From Terriglobales bacterium (GTDB lineage: Bacteria; Acidobacteriota; Terriglobia; Bryobacterales; Bryobacteraceae): a stretch of DNA of 61,762 bases. The notes below the pieces were generated by a model, which was not told the origin of the DNA, did no database searches, and worked only from the letters and a program-made list of their open reading frames with translations. Shown here piece by piece: positions 1-8,709 of the stretch; position 1 is the first letter of the stretch; every line of letters begins with the position of its first letter. The stretch covers positions 1 through 61,762 of the forward strand of contig JAIXQP010000029.1 of NCBI GenBank assembly GCA_027485675.1, given 5' to 3'. A program made the translations under genes and the position numbers.

Positions 1-15
1 CTAGTGGTCTGCTTC
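1..15. repeat. IS630 left terminal inverted repeat
   Basis: Reads CTAGTGGTCTGCTTC and matches 12 of 15 bases of the reverse complement of 1158-1172. It overlaps the transposase stop codon. Confidence 0.75.
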
Positions 16-1099
16 AAACAGTCTGTCGTTTATTCAGCGTGTCCTGGGCCCGCATGACTTTCGCCAGGATGTCCTGAGCTCTCGCTGTCCAGATGAAGGG
101 CTTGGGCTCTGCGTTGTGGTGGTCGACATATCCGTCGAGAGCCTCGATAAGTTCCAGGACACTACGGAAAACGCCTCGCTTTAGCCGGGTTTCTGTGAGG
201 TCCCGGAAGAATCGTTCGACCATGTTTAGCCACGAGGCGCTAGTCGGCGTGAAGTGTACATGGAAGCGCGGATGCCGTTTCAGCCAGCGTTGGACTTTGG
301 CGTGTTTGTGCGTGGCGTAGTTGTCAGCGATCAAATGGATCTGCCTATCCTGCGGAGTCGCCTCATCGATCAGACGCAGAAACTTCAACCATTCCTGGTG
401 CCGATGCCGCTGCTGGCAGAGGCTGATTACCCGGCCCGTCGCCGCGTCCATGGCCGCGAATAGCGTCGTGGTGCCGTAGCGTTTGTAGTCGTGGGTCATG
501 GTCTCGGCCCGGCCTCGCTTCAACGGCAGGCCCGGCTGAGTGCGGTCCAAGGCTTGCACTTGGCTCTTCTCGTCAACGCAGAGCACGATCGCGTGTTGCG
601 GAGGGCTCAGGTACAACTCGACGACGGCCTCGAGCTTCTCCGCAAACAAGGGGTCGTTGCTGATTTTGAAGGTCTCGGAGCGATGGGGCTTAAGTCCGTG
701 GGCCCGCCAGATGCGCAGAACGCTGGTGTCACTGATTCCCATCTGCTTCGCCATCCTGCGCGTGCTCCAGTGGGTGGCGTGGGCCGGCTTTTCAACAGTG
801 GTCAACCGAATGACTTCCGCTACCTTCTCCGGGGCAATCAAGGGCAGGCGACCGGGGCGGGGAGCGTCTTTCTCTAAGCCGGGGAGGCCTTTGGCGAGGA
901 ATCGCCAGCGCCAGCGAGCCGCCTTTTGAACAGAGATGGACAGAATTGCCGCAATCTCCAAGTTCTGTTTTCCCTCGGCAGCCAGCAGAACCACCCGGGC
1001 TCGTTCGGCGACGCGGACCTGAGACTTACGGCCATTTGCCCACGCCTCCAGCGTGGTTCGCTGTTCAGCGGAGAGTTCGATTGGCGGAGCAACGCGCAT
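14..1099 (-). CDS. IS630-family transposase
   Basis: This is a DDE transposase that cuts and pastes its element at TA dinucleotides. The N-terminal ~110 residues form helix-turn-helix segments of the type that bind the element ends. The catalytic triad reads as Asp176 in VDEKSQ, Asp259 in ADNYATH and Glu295 in NMVERFF, giving the D-35-E spacing typical of IS630. At 361 residues the length is normal and the frame is intact, so the element may be active. An upstream TTG at 1117 would add six residues. The ATG at 1099 (MRVAPP) matches the usual start of this family and was preferred. Confidence 0.93.
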   Translation of the reverse strand: MRVAPPIELSAEQRTTLEAWANGRKSQVRVAERARVVLLAAEGKQNLEIAAILSISVQKAARWRWRFLAKGLPGLEKDAPRPGRLPLIAPEKVAEVIRLTTVEKPAHATHWSTRRMAKQMGISDTSVLRIWRAHGLKPHRSETFKISNDPLFAEKLEAVVELYLSPPQHAIVLCVDEKSQVQALDRTQPGLPLKRGRAETMTHDYKRYGTTTLFAAMDAATGRVISLCQQRHRHQEWLKFLRLIDEATPQDRQIHLIADNYATHKHAKVQRWLKRHPRFHVHFTPTSASWLNMVERFFRDLTETRLKRGVFRSVLELIEALDGYVDHHNAEPKPFIWTARAQDILAKVMRAQDTLNKRQTV

Positions 1100-1157
1100 G
1101 AAAGTCCAGCACCTCAATTGTAGAGGCGTCGGAAATCGAATACTGGTTACAATTACC

Positions 1158-1172
1158 GAAGCACTACACTAG
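1158..1172. repeat. IS630 right terminal inverted repeat
   Basis: Reads GAAGCACTACACTAG, the inverted partner of bases 1-15. It lies about 60 bp upstream of the transposase start, so the promoter of the transposase probably lies between the two. Confidence 0.75.
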
Positions 1173-1231
1173 CAGCGATCGCCCTCTTGCCTCCCTGGTC
1201 TAAGTGCAAAAACCATCGATCTAAGGCAAAT

Positions 1232-2584
1232 TCAACCCAATAATGCCCGAACCACCTGCCCATGCACATCCGGCAGCGTCACATCCCGGCCCCCAAACCG
1301 GTAAGTCAGCTTCGTATGGTCCAGTCCCAGTAAATGCAGTACCGTCGCATGCAGATCATGCACCGTCATCACGTTCTCCACCGCATGGTTCCCAATCTCG
1401 TCCGTCGCCCCATAAATCAACCCCGCCTTCGTCCCGCCCCCCGCCATCCAGATCGTAAACCCAAACGGATGATGGTCCCGCCCGTCCCCGTTCCCCGTAT
1501 CCGGCGTCCGGCCAAACTCCCCCGCCCAAATCACCAGCGTCTCCTGTAACAACCCCCGCGACTTCAAATCTTTGATCAGCGCCGTCACCGCCTGGTCCGT
1601 CACCATCGCGTTCGTCTCGTGCCCCTCCCGCAACTTATCGTGCTGGTCCCAGGTGCCATTATTCCCGCCATACAAATTCGGCGGCGTAATCTCCACGAAC
1701 CGCACCCCCGCCTCCACCAACCGCCGCGCCCGCAAACACTGCAACCCATAAGCCTTCTTATGCGGATTCGCCGCGTCCAACCCGTACAGCTTCTTCGTCG
1801 CCTCGCTCTCTTTGTCTAAGTTCAAAACATCCGGCGCCAACGCCTGCATCCGGTAAGCCATCTCGAAGTTCGCAATCGCCGCCTCCACCGCGTCCGCCTG
1901 CCCCGTCGAAGCCAGAAACTCCCGGTCCTGCGCCCGCACCGCCGCCATCTTCGTCCCCTGCACCCCCGCCCCCGCCGGCACAATGTTATCCACCGGCACC
2001 CCCTCCGCCCGCACCCCCATCGCCTGATGCGTCGCCGGCAAAAACCCGTTCGAAAAGTTCTCTAACCCGCCCGGCGGATTGTCCCCGTGGTTCAGCAATA
2101 AGTAACCCGGCAGATTCTTGTTACTGCTCCCCAGTCCATAAGTGACCCACGAACCCAAACTCGGAAACCCGCCAAAGTTCCGCCCCGTATGCAGAAAGAT
2201 ATTCGCTCGCGCATGCAGCGGAAACTCGCTCTTCATCGAACGAATCACCGTCAACTCATCCGCCACCCCCGCAATATGCGGAAAAATCTCGCTCACCGGC
2301 AGCCCCGCCTGCCCATACTGCTTAAAGCTCCACGGCGACTTCAACCACTTCCGCTTCGGCCCCGCCACATAACTCTCCAGCACCGCCGGCTTCCCGTCCA
2401 GCTCCGCCAGCTTCGGCTTCGGGTCGAAGCTGTCCATATGCCCCACCCCGCCCGGCATGAAACAAAAAATCACGTTCTTCGCCCGCGGCGCAAAATGCGG
2501 CGCCCCCGCCAGCATCGACTCGCAAGCCAGATACCCAAACCCCGTCGACGCGCTCCGCAATAACTCTCGCCGGCTGATCCTCAT
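1232..2584 (-). CDS. DUF1501 family secreted protein
   Basis: A 450-residue protein of the DUF1501 family, which has the alkaline-phosphatase/sulfatase-like fold and no firmly known substrate. The N-terminus (SRRELL followed by a hydrophobic stretch) looks like a twin-arginine export signal. Family landmarks are GGVGHMDSFDPKP near residue 45 and, near the C-terminus, WAGEFGRTP followed by GRDHHP, where metal ligands sit in the fold. It starts 4 bp inside the end of the upstream PSD1 cytochrome gene (ATGA overlap), so the two are translationally coupled. DUF1501 and PSD1 proteins co-occur in Planctomycetes and Acidobacteria and are presumed to act together outside the cytoplasm. The function is not established. 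Confidence 0.9.
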   Translation of the reverse strand: MRISRRELLRSASTGFGYLACESMLAGAPHFAPRAKNVIFCFMPGGVGHMDSFDPKPKLAELDGKPAVLESYVAGPKRKWLKSPWSFKQYGQAGLPVSEIFPHIAGVADELTVIRSMKSEFPLHARANIFLHTGRNFGGFPSLGSWVTYGLGSSNKNLPGYLLLNHGDNPPGGLENFSNGFLPATHQAMGVRAEGVPVDNIVPAGAGVQGTKMAAVRAQDREFLASTGQADAVEAAIANFEMAYRMQALAPDVLNLDKESEATKKLYGLDAANPHKKAYGLQCLRARRLVEAGVRFVEITPPNLYGGNNGTWDQHDKLREGHETNAMVTDQAVTALIKDLKSRGLLQETLVIWAGEFGRTPDTGNGDGRDHHPFGFTIWMAGGGTKAGLIYGATDEIGNHAVENVMTVHDLHATVLHLLGLDHTKLTYRFGGRDVTLPDVHGQVVRALLG

Positions 2585-5500
2585 CGCAGGTACAAAAACT
2601 CCTTCAAGTTAAACAGCGTATGCGCCACGTCCGTCCAAACCGCCTCGCTCCCCAGTAAGTCCGCCGCCCCGTGCCGTTGCCCCATCTCCCCCACTAACTC
2701 CCGCCAGGCCCCCAACTCCGCCGCCGTCGCCGGCCGCCCCAACCCCGCCAGAAACATCCGCCCCACCCGCGCCTCCACCGCGTCGTCCTTCTGCGCCGTC
2801 AAAGCCCGCGCCCACACCTGCGCCTGGTCCAGCACAAACGGATCGTTCAACATCGCCAGCGCCTGCGGCGGCACGTTCGTCACGTCCCGGTTCCCCCGCG
2901 TCTGCAGCGGACTCGGAAAATCAAATATCTCCAAAAACCGCGGCCCCTCCATCCGCGTGATCTTCACATAAATGCTCCGCCGCCCATTCCCATCCAAAGG
3001 CCCCTGAAACAGCCGCCGATGCTCCTGCGGCTCTCCCCGGTGCGGCTGCACGCTCGGCCCGTACAGCGTCCCGTCCAACCGTCCCGACACCGCCAGCAGC
3101 GTATCCCGCACCGCCTCCGCCTCCAGCCGCCGCACCGGATAGTGGTGCAGCAACGCGTTCGCCGGATCCTTCGCCCGCGCCCCCGCCTCCGCCGTACTCC
3201 CCTGCTGAAACGCCGCCGTCGTCACCAACCGCCGCACCATCGCCTTTACTGACCAGCCCCCGCTCCCAAACTCCGCCGCCAGATAATCGAGCAGCTCCGG
3301 ATGCGAAGGCGCCGCCCCGTTCCGCCCGAAGTCATCGGTGCTCGCCACAATCCCCCGCCCAAACACATGGTGCCAAATCCGGTTCACCATCACCCGCGCC
3401 GTCAACGGATTCTCCGCGCTCGCCATCGCCTCCGCCAACTCCCGCCGCCCGCTCCCCTGCGGCCCCACGGCCTTCAACTGCTCCGGCATCAAACTCAAAA
3501 AATGCCGCGGCGCCACCGGCCCCGGACTCACCGCCGACCCCGCCAAAAAGATCGGATGGTCCTTCCCCGGATCGAAATCCCCCATCCCCGCCACCACCGT
3601 CGGCGCCGCCAATCCCGCCTCCGCCGCCCGGTACCGCTCCGTCAACTCCCGCAGCGCCGGCGTCAAGTCCCGCGCATTCGCCACCACCCCGTTCTCCACC
3701 AGCCACTGCAACCAAGTCACGTCCGCCGCCGTCGCCGTCCCCGCCCCCCAGGCCCGCACCGCCCGCTGCGCCCGTTCCGCGAACCGCTCCGCCGTCGGCG
3801 CCGCCCACAGCTCGCGCAAGTGCTCCAAACTCTCCTGCGGCGCCGCCTCCTCATCGTGGTAAACCACCCGCGTCACCCCGAAATACGACCGCCCGCTCCC
3901 GTCCAGCGTCTTTTTCAGCCGCCCCGGCCGGTCCGGAAACCGCGGATTATCCGTCCGCGTATTCAGCTCCAGATACACCGGAAACTTCCCCGCGTCTTTC
4001 GTTGAAACCCGCTCCCACCGCAGCCGCGGCGTCTCAATCAGGTCGTAGTCTTCCCCGATCACGCAGTGGTCCACAATCACGCGCCGCGCCGCAAACTTCC
4101 CGCCCATCACCTGCAAACTCACAAACTTCTTCCCCGCCGGCAGCAGCGGAGACCGCACCGACCCGTTCCACCGGTCGGTCACCAAATTCGTCACCAGGCC
4201 CGCCTGAAAGATCCCCTCCAAAGCCGCCTGCCCCTCCGTCGCCACGGCAAAATCGCCCGTCCGCGCCACTCCCGCCTGCAGCCCCAACCCCTCCGCGCTC
4301 CACCCCGCCGGCACCCCCTGCGTAAAGTCCGCCGCCGTCACAAACTTCTCCCGGTTAAACCGTTCCCGCGCCGCGGCCTCTTTCGCGTAGACCTCCCCCG
4401 AGTGCGCAAACACCGCCAACGGATCCGCCAGGTCCACCTTCTCTCGCTTCAGTAACTGGCTCCACCGGGACCCCTCCGCCGCACCTCCCAAAGCCGCCTG
4501 CAACTCCGCGCCCAACGTCCTGGTTCCCTCGAGCCAAGCCGAAGCCAACTCCTGCCGGATCGCCGTCTTCAACTCCGCCAATCCCGCCGGCGCCACCGCC
4601 CGCGTCTCCAACGTGCGAGCCACCGCCCGCGAGCTATTCAAGATCCCGTAAAGAGCGTAGTAATCCTCCGTCGGAATCGGGTCAATCTTATGGTCGTGGC
4701 ACCGCGCGCAGGAAACCGTCGCCCCCTGAAAGGCCTTGGTCAAAGTATCAATCTGGTTATCGACGACATCCGTCCGAATCTCCCGAAACTGGTTGCAGTT
4801 GTCATGGCCCATCTCCCCCATCCGATAGAAGGCTGTAGCCAACACCGACTCATTCCGCCCCTCCATCACGCGCGGCTGCCCCAGTAAGTCCCCCGCCACA
4901 TGCTCGCGAACAAACTGGTTATACGGAACATCGGCATTGAAAGCCCGAATCAAATAGTCCCGATACCGCCAAGCCCCCTGAATCTCATAGTTCCATTCGT
5001 ACCCGTAAGTCTCCGCAAACCGAACCACGTCCATCCAATGCCGGGCCCACCGTTCCCCGTACCGCGGCGAAGCCAGCAAAGCGTCCACATACCGCTCATA
5101 GGCTCCCGCCCCCCGGTCACTCAAAAACCGCTCCAATAACTCCGGCGCCGGCGGCAACCCGGTCACGACATAAGCCGCCCGCCGCGCCAGCACGCGCCGC
5201 TCGGCCGGCCCTGCCATGGTCAACCCCGCCGCCCCCCGCTTAGCGTCCAGAAATCGGTCCACCGGATGCGCCGCTTTCCCTGCCGGAGGCGCCACCCTCC
5301 GCACCGGTTGATACGCCCAATGCTCCCGCAACAACTTCTCATACAGCCCCGCCGCCGCCGGCTTCCCGCCCGCCGGCCAAACCATCCCCGCCCGAACCCA
5401 TTCCTCCAAAACGGCGATCTCCGCCTCCGGCAGTTTCTCGCCCATGGGCATCTTCGGTCCCAGGTGCTTCACCGCCCGGATGAGCAGGCTAGCCTCCGGC

Positions 5501-5706
5501 TGTCCCGGCACGGCTGCCGGGCCCTTCGTCCCGCCCCGGAGAATCGAATCCCGGCTATCGAGCCGCAGGGCCGCGAACTGTTTCTCCGCCCCATGGCACC
5601 CCTGGCACCGCGCCACCAGCACCGGCCGCACCTTCCGCTCGAAGAACTCCTCGCCCTCCGCCCCGCGCAAAAGGGACACGACCGCCAGCAACGCCAGAAT
5701 CCGCAT
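2581..5706 (-). CDS. PSD1/cytochrome c domain-containing protein (DUF1549, DUF1553)
   Basis: A large (1041-residue) secreted multidomain protein. It has a signal peptide (MRILALLAVVSLLRG), then a planctomycete-type cytochrome c domain with one CxxCH haem motif (CQGCH, residues 34-38). A DUF1549 region follows with a second CxxCH (CARCH, 333-337), then a carbohydrate-binding-like middle part, and DUF1553 at the C-terminus (NRIWHHVFGRGIV and similar signatures). The start at 5706 was chosen over an upstream in-frame start because the signal peptide begins there. It overlaps the following DUF1501 gene by 4 bp. Such proteins are thought to be periplasmic or outer-membrane haem proteins in polymer degradation, but no reaction has been proven. 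Confidence 0.9.
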   Translation of the reverse strand: MRILALLAVVSLLRGAEGEEFFERKVRPVLVARCQGCHGAEKQFAALRLDSRDSILRGGTKGPAAVPGQPEASLLIRAVKHLGPKMPMGEKLPEAEIAVLEEWVRAGMVWPAGGKPAAAGLYEKLLREHWAYQPVRRVAPPAGKAAHPVDRFLDAKRGAAGLTMAGPAERRVLARRAAYVVTGLPPAPELLERFLSDRGAGAYERYVDALLASPRYGERWARHWMDVVRFAETYGYEWNYEIQGAWRYRDYLIRAFNADVPYNQFVREHVAGDLLGQPRVMEGRNESVLATAFYRMGEMGHDNCNQFREIRTDVVDNQIDTLTKAFQGATVSCARCHDHKIDPIPTEDYYALYGILNSSRAVARTLETRAVAPAGLAELKTAIRQELASAWLEGTRTLGAELQAALGGAAEGSRWSQLLKREKVDLADPLAVFAHSGEVYAKEAAARERFNREKFVTAADFTQGVPAGWSAEGLGLQAGVARTGDFAVATEGQAALEGIFQAGLVTNLVTDRWNGSVRSPLLPAGKKFVSLQVMGGKFAARRVIVDHCVIGEDYDLIETPRLRWERVSTKDAGKFPVYLELNTRTDNPRFPDRPGRLKKTLDGSGRSYFGVTRVVYHDEEAAPQESLEHLRELWAAPTAERFAERAQRAVRAWGAGTATAADVTWLQWLVENGVVANARDLTPALRELTERYRAAEAGLAAPTVVAGMGDFDPGKDHPIFLAGSAVSPGPVAPRHFLSLMPEQLKAVGPQGSGRRELAEAMASAENPLTARVMVNRIWHHVFGRGIVASTDDFGRNGAAPSHPELLDYLAAEFGSGGWSVKAMVRRLVTTAAFQQGSTAEAGARAKDPANALLHHYPVRRLEAEAVRDTLLAVSGRLDGTLYGPSVQPHRGEPQEHRRLFQGPLDGNGRRSIYVKITRMEGPRFLEIFDFPSPLQTRGNRDVTNVPPQALAMLNDPFVLDQAQVWARALTAQKDDAVEARVGRMFLAGLGRPATAAELGAWRELVGEMGQRHGAADLLGSEAVWTDVAHTLFNLKEFLYLR

Positions 5707-5966
5707 CGTGCCTCGGATTCTATCAAACGCCCACCCAATGGCACGTCCGCCCAAGTGCCCATGGCAAGTTGGCGTTAGCCAGATTCAACACCCCGCAGGC
5801 ACGTACCCGAAGCCAAGGCACGCCAGAACTCAATCGATCAGCAAATCGCCAAACAGGCAGCGGCCCACCTGCTCGCCCGTGCCCCAACCCGCCTCGCTCT
5901 AACTATCGACTAGGCTACCTGCAAGTCCGGCCGCGACCACGGCCGATCCTAACCTTAGCTCCCGAA
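5707..5966. other. Intergenic region, nothing recognised
   Basis: About 260 bp between the start of the PSD1 gene and the end of the 56-residue ORF upstream of it. No ORF with a plausible start, RNA gene or strong hairpin was found. A short plus-strand open stretch ending near 5930 has no start codon in frame. The promoter of the PSD1/DUF1501 unit presumably lies near its right-hand side, but no clear -35/-10 pair could be picked. Confidence 0.4.
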
Positions 5967-6137
5967 TTAGGCCCAATCCTCCGGCTCAATCTGCCCAAAC
6001 TCCTCGTCCACTAACTGCTGGATCCGCACCGTCTCCTCATGCAGATGCGCCAGCTCCCCCGCGCAAGCCAACCATGGCCTCTCGCCCCGCTCGAGCCCAT
6101 CCTCTCCGTCCGCAATCTCTTTCTTCTTCTCCATCAT
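5967..6137 (-). CDS. Small acidic protein of 56 residues
   Basis: The frame opens with two consecutive ATG codons and ends at TAA. The 56-residue product is highly charged: MMEKKKE at the N-terminus, a predicted amphipathic helix (GELAHLHEETVRIQQLV) and an acidic tail EEFGQIEPEDWA. It starts 6 bp after the stop of the glycoside hydrolase on the same strand, so it could be cotranscribed. The composition is protein-like rather than random. The size and helix-plus-acidic-tail design are reminiscent of small antitoxins, but no toxin gene follows it. It is called from frame, spacing and composition only, and the function is unknown. Confidence 0.55.
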   Translation of the reverse strand: MMEKKKEIADGEDGLERGERPWLACAGELAHLHEETVRIQQLVDEEFGQIEPEDWA

Positions 6138-6143
6138 CGTGCC

Positions 6144-8210
6144 CTACGGCTCCCCCAACCACCGCCGCCAATACGCCTCCCCGTGCACCACCCGCGCCCG
6201 CTCGAGCAACTCCCGGTAAGGCTCATCCACAATACTCACTAACCCAATGTTATAGTTCTCCCCGTCCCGCGTCCGCCCCGTCAACGGCTGGTCCACCCAT
6301 TGAAACCAATGCGCCCCCACAAACGCCGGATGCGCTAACGCCGATCGCACATACTCCGCATACGCCGCCCCCCGCTCCTCCTGGCTCCCCGTCGCCACCA
6401 GCCCCGTATGCAGCATCCCCCGGTCCAACGCCCCAAAGTGGAACTCCCCAATCATCGCCGGCTTATCGAACGCGTTCAAAAACTCCCACCGCGCCGGCTC
6501 CACCCGCCGCTGGTAAATGTTGTAGGTCATCACGTCGCAGAACTCCGCGCACGCCGCCGCCACCTCACTCCCCGGCAACCCCGCAAACCGCGCGCCCAAA
6601 TACAAATGGTTCGGATCCAGCGCCCGCAACCGCTCCCGCACCACCCGGAAGTAAGTCCGCGCGTGCAGCCCCGCAAACGCCGCATAATCCCCCCGCCGCG
6701 CCTCGTTCATCGTCCCCGCCGCCGTCACCGCCGCAAAGCTCGCAAACGTCGTCCCCCACGCCTCGTTCAGCTTCCCAATCTCCCCATACTTCTCCCGCAG
6801 CATCCCCACCAGCGCCAAGTACGCCGCCGACCCCTGCGCCGCCTGCCCCAGCGCCCCCGCCGCCACCGCCGTATTCGTCCCCCAACTCAGCTCGTTATCC
6901 ACAAACCAGCCCAAGCAAAACGGATCCTCCCGGAACCGCTCCGCCTGCGCCCGCAAGCTATTCCCCACACTCGCCGCAAACCGCGAATCAAACGGATCAT
7001 GAATCGTGTTCCCGTTCCCCGTCGGAATCCGGTTATGCGTCCCCCCAATCCCCCCCGGGATCACATACGGCACCCCCCGCCCAAACAGCCGCTCGTCCGA
7101 CCAGTTCGCGATCGTATTAAACCCCCACGCCGGCAGCCGCGCCAGCGCCGTCTCCGCCCACCCCGCAAAGAAATCCGGCCCGTACCGCCGCTCCAAATTA
7201 GCCCCGTAGAAGTTCATCGCCTGCCCCTCCCGAATCGGCCCCTGCACCGCCCCCGTCACCCACGACGTATGCCGCCGCAAAGGATCCCCCTCCCCCGGCA
7301 GCCACTCGAACATCCCCTCCCGGCCCGTCGTAAACGTCGTATCCCCCGTCCGCACCCCGGTCGGCCCCAGCGAAAAGAATAGGGTTCCCTCCGGCGTCAC
7401 CAGCCACCATTTGCCTTCCACCTTCTCGGCGCGAAAGAAGCCTGTCGCCGCCAGCCGCGGCCCCTCCGGCCACCCGCCGAACCGGTCCCGGTCCGCCGGC
7501 GCCCCCTGCGCCTCGCGTTCCGTCCGCTCCGCCGCCAGCCGCTCCCCCAGCTCCTCCTCCGAACCCAGCTTCCCCGGCCACGTCCCCTGGCTGAACTGCC
7601 CAAATCGGTCCGCGATCCCGTCCAGCGACATTTGCGGCCGCAACCGGATATGGTCGACCATCAGCCGGACCTCTTTCTGCGGCGAGCTCAGAAAGATTTG
7701 AAATTGCACAATGTGGCCCAGGTCCAGCCGCCACGTCGGCGGGTTTTCGGTCATCACGGTGGTCCCCGGATAGGTCGGCAGCCCGCGCATCCCCCAGCTC
7801 ATCGGGCCATTTGTATCCAGCCGGAACGCGAAGGTTTGCGTCGTCCCCGGCGCCACGGTCCCCGCCGCCGTCCGGCAGTAGAGCACCCCATTGGCGCGCA
7901 GGTCGTCATCAATCCGGATCCGGAACGTCACCGGTTCCGTCCCCGGGTTGGTGATGTCCACGGCCAGTTCTCCTGCTTCCCTGAAGTCGAGCGGAGCCGC
8001 GGTCCGGAACAGCACCTGCGGCCAAGCCGCCGGCTGAAAGTCCACGCACAGGGCGTTCTCGCCCTCCGTCACACCGCTTTGGCAGATCGCCGCCCGCGCG
8101 TTCCCCGGCCGCACCGCCGCCATCTCCTCCGCCGATTCGAAGGGAAACAGGCTTTGGGCCCAACCGCCCCCCGCCAGCGCCAACGCCAACCCGAGAACTC
8201 TTGCCGTCAT
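6144..8210 (-). CDS. Secreted clan GH-A glycoside hydrolase (GH42/GH50-like)
   Basis: A 688-residue exported hydrolase with signal peptide MTARVLGLALALAGGGWAQ, followed by a beta-rich region of ~200 residues and a TIM-barrel domain. Catalytic candidates are Glu440 in FVDNELSWG (the Asn-Glu acid/base signature of clan GH-A) and Glu589 in MIGEFHFG (nucleophile). The arrangement resembles GH50 beta-agarases and GH42 beta-galactosidases. The exact substrate cannot be read from sequence, and a galactan-type polysaccharide is the best guess. An in-frame start 60 bases upstream (8270) was rejected because it would put a basic extension before the signal peptide. A small protein gene follows closely, and PSD1/DUF1501 proteins lie downstream on the same strand. 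Confidence 0.8.
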   Translation of the reverse strand: MTARVLGLALALAGGGWAQSLFPFESAEEMAAVRPGNARAAICQSGVTEGENALCVDFQPAAWPQVLFRTAAPLDFREAGELAVDITNPGTEPVTFRIRIDDDLRANGVLYCRTAAGTVAPGTTQTFAFRLDTNGPMSWGMRGLPTYPGTTVMTENPPTWRLDLGHIVQFQIFLSSPQKEVRLMVDHIRLRPQMSLDGIADRFGQFSQGTWPGKLGSEEELGERLAAERTEREAQGAPADRDRFGGWPEGPRLAATGFFRAEKVEGKWWLVTPEGTLFFSLGPTGVRTGDTTFTTGREGMFEWLPGEGDPLRRHTSWVTGAVQGPIREGQAMNFYGANLERRYGPDFFAGWAETALARLPAWGFNTIANWSDERLFGRGVPYVIPGGIGGTHNRIPTGNGNTIHDPFDSRFAASVGNSLRAQAERFREDPFCLGWFVDNELSWGTNTAVAAGALGQAAQGSAAYLALVGMLREKYGEIGKLNEAWGTTFASFAAVTAAGTMNEARRGDYAAFAGLHARTYFRVVRERLRALDPNHLYLGARFAGLPGSEVAAACAEFCDVMTYNIYQRRVEPARWEFLNAFDKPAMIGEFHFGALDRGMLHTGLVATGSQEERGAAYAEYVRSALAHPAFVGAHWFQWVDQPLTGRTRDGENYNIGLVSIVDEPYRELLERARVVHGEAYWRRWLGEP

Positions 8211-8272
8211 CGCCCTCAGTATACGGCGACGCCCCTTACAGCACCGCATCCAGCTTGCTCCGCAAGCCACCG

Positions 8273-8479
8273 CTACCGCCCGGGCTCAAGAAACTCACGG
8301 CCGGCCGCTTGGTCTTCCCGCTGAATCGCCGCTGCCACGTCGTCCGGCCCGAACGGCGGCGTTCCCGCCGGAACCTGGAACACCGGAAAACCATTCCACT
8401 CCTTCACGGGCATCCGCGCGGCAGCCCGTGCCCGAGCCGAATCGGGATCAACCGCTGCGATTTCCGGTGTGGTGCGCAT
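8273..8479 (-). CDS. Hypothetical small protein, doubtful
   Basis: A 68-residue frame starting MRTTPEIAAV and containing NGFPVFQVPAGTPPFGPDD before an acidic C-terminus. Composition is protein-like and it ends 62 bp before the glycoside hydrolase start on the same strand. The frame stays open upstream to a GTG at 8608, so the start is uncertain. No domain is recognised. It could be a remnant of a small antitoxin-like gene or chance coding in GC-rich DNA. Confidence 0.3.
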   Translation of the reverse strand: MRTTPEIAAVDPDSARARAAARMPVKEWNGFPVFQVPAGTPPFGPDDVAAAIQREDQAAGREFLEPGR

Positions 8480-8646
8480 CGCCCCAGTAGGATGCCGCAG
8501 CAAAGATTCGATGTCAACCAACCGCCGCCGCCCTCCCCTCGCAAACCCTCTTCCCAGCCCATTCCAGAAATTATCTCCCTTGTTTTCAACACGAACCAAC
8601 CACCCCACCCCCCCAATCCCTTGACGCGACCCCTATAGTGAAACCA

Positions 8647-8685
8647 GGAAAGCCCGCTGCGCCCATCCGGCCAGCGGGCTTTTCC
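8647..8685 (+). promoter_or_regulatory. Terminator-like hairpin in 5' leader
   Basis: The arm GGAAAGCCCGCTG (8647-8659) pairs with CAGCGGGCTTTTCC (8672-8685) around a 12-nt loop, with one unpaired T. A short T run lies in the right arm. The hairpin ends 24 bp before the ATG at 8710 and just before the ribosome binding site AAGGAG (8696-8701). This position suits an attenuator or mRNA-stabilising leader for the NAR-STGPRT gene better than an upstream gene's terminator, because no gene on this strand ends nearby. Confidence 0.6.
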
Positions 8686-8709
8686 ATTTCCAACCAAGGA
8701 GCCGCATCC

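Larger units (their letters stand above)
1..1172 (-). mobile_element. IS630-family insertion sequence, complete
   Basis: A single transposase gene is bracketed by imperfect inverted repeats: bases 1-15 and the reverse complement of 1158-1172 agree at 12 of 15 positions (CTAGTG-nnn-TGCTTC). Both ends carry CTAG, which fits the TA target duplication known for IS630/Tc1-mariner elements (TA at 2-3 and 1170-1171). The transposase stop codon lies inside the left repeat, as in compact IS630 elements. The left boundary coincides with the window edge, so the exact outer end on that side cannot be checked. Confidence 0.85.

Noticed and set aside
5810-5930. Protein-like plus-strand stretch VPEAKARQNSIDQQIAKQ...
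   Set aside because: No start codon in frame; a stop lies just upstream. Probably chance or a remnant too short to judge.
8621-8639. TTGACG and TATAGT as a -35/-10 promoter pair
   Set aside because: Only 7 bp separate them; about 17 is needed for a sigma-70 promoter.
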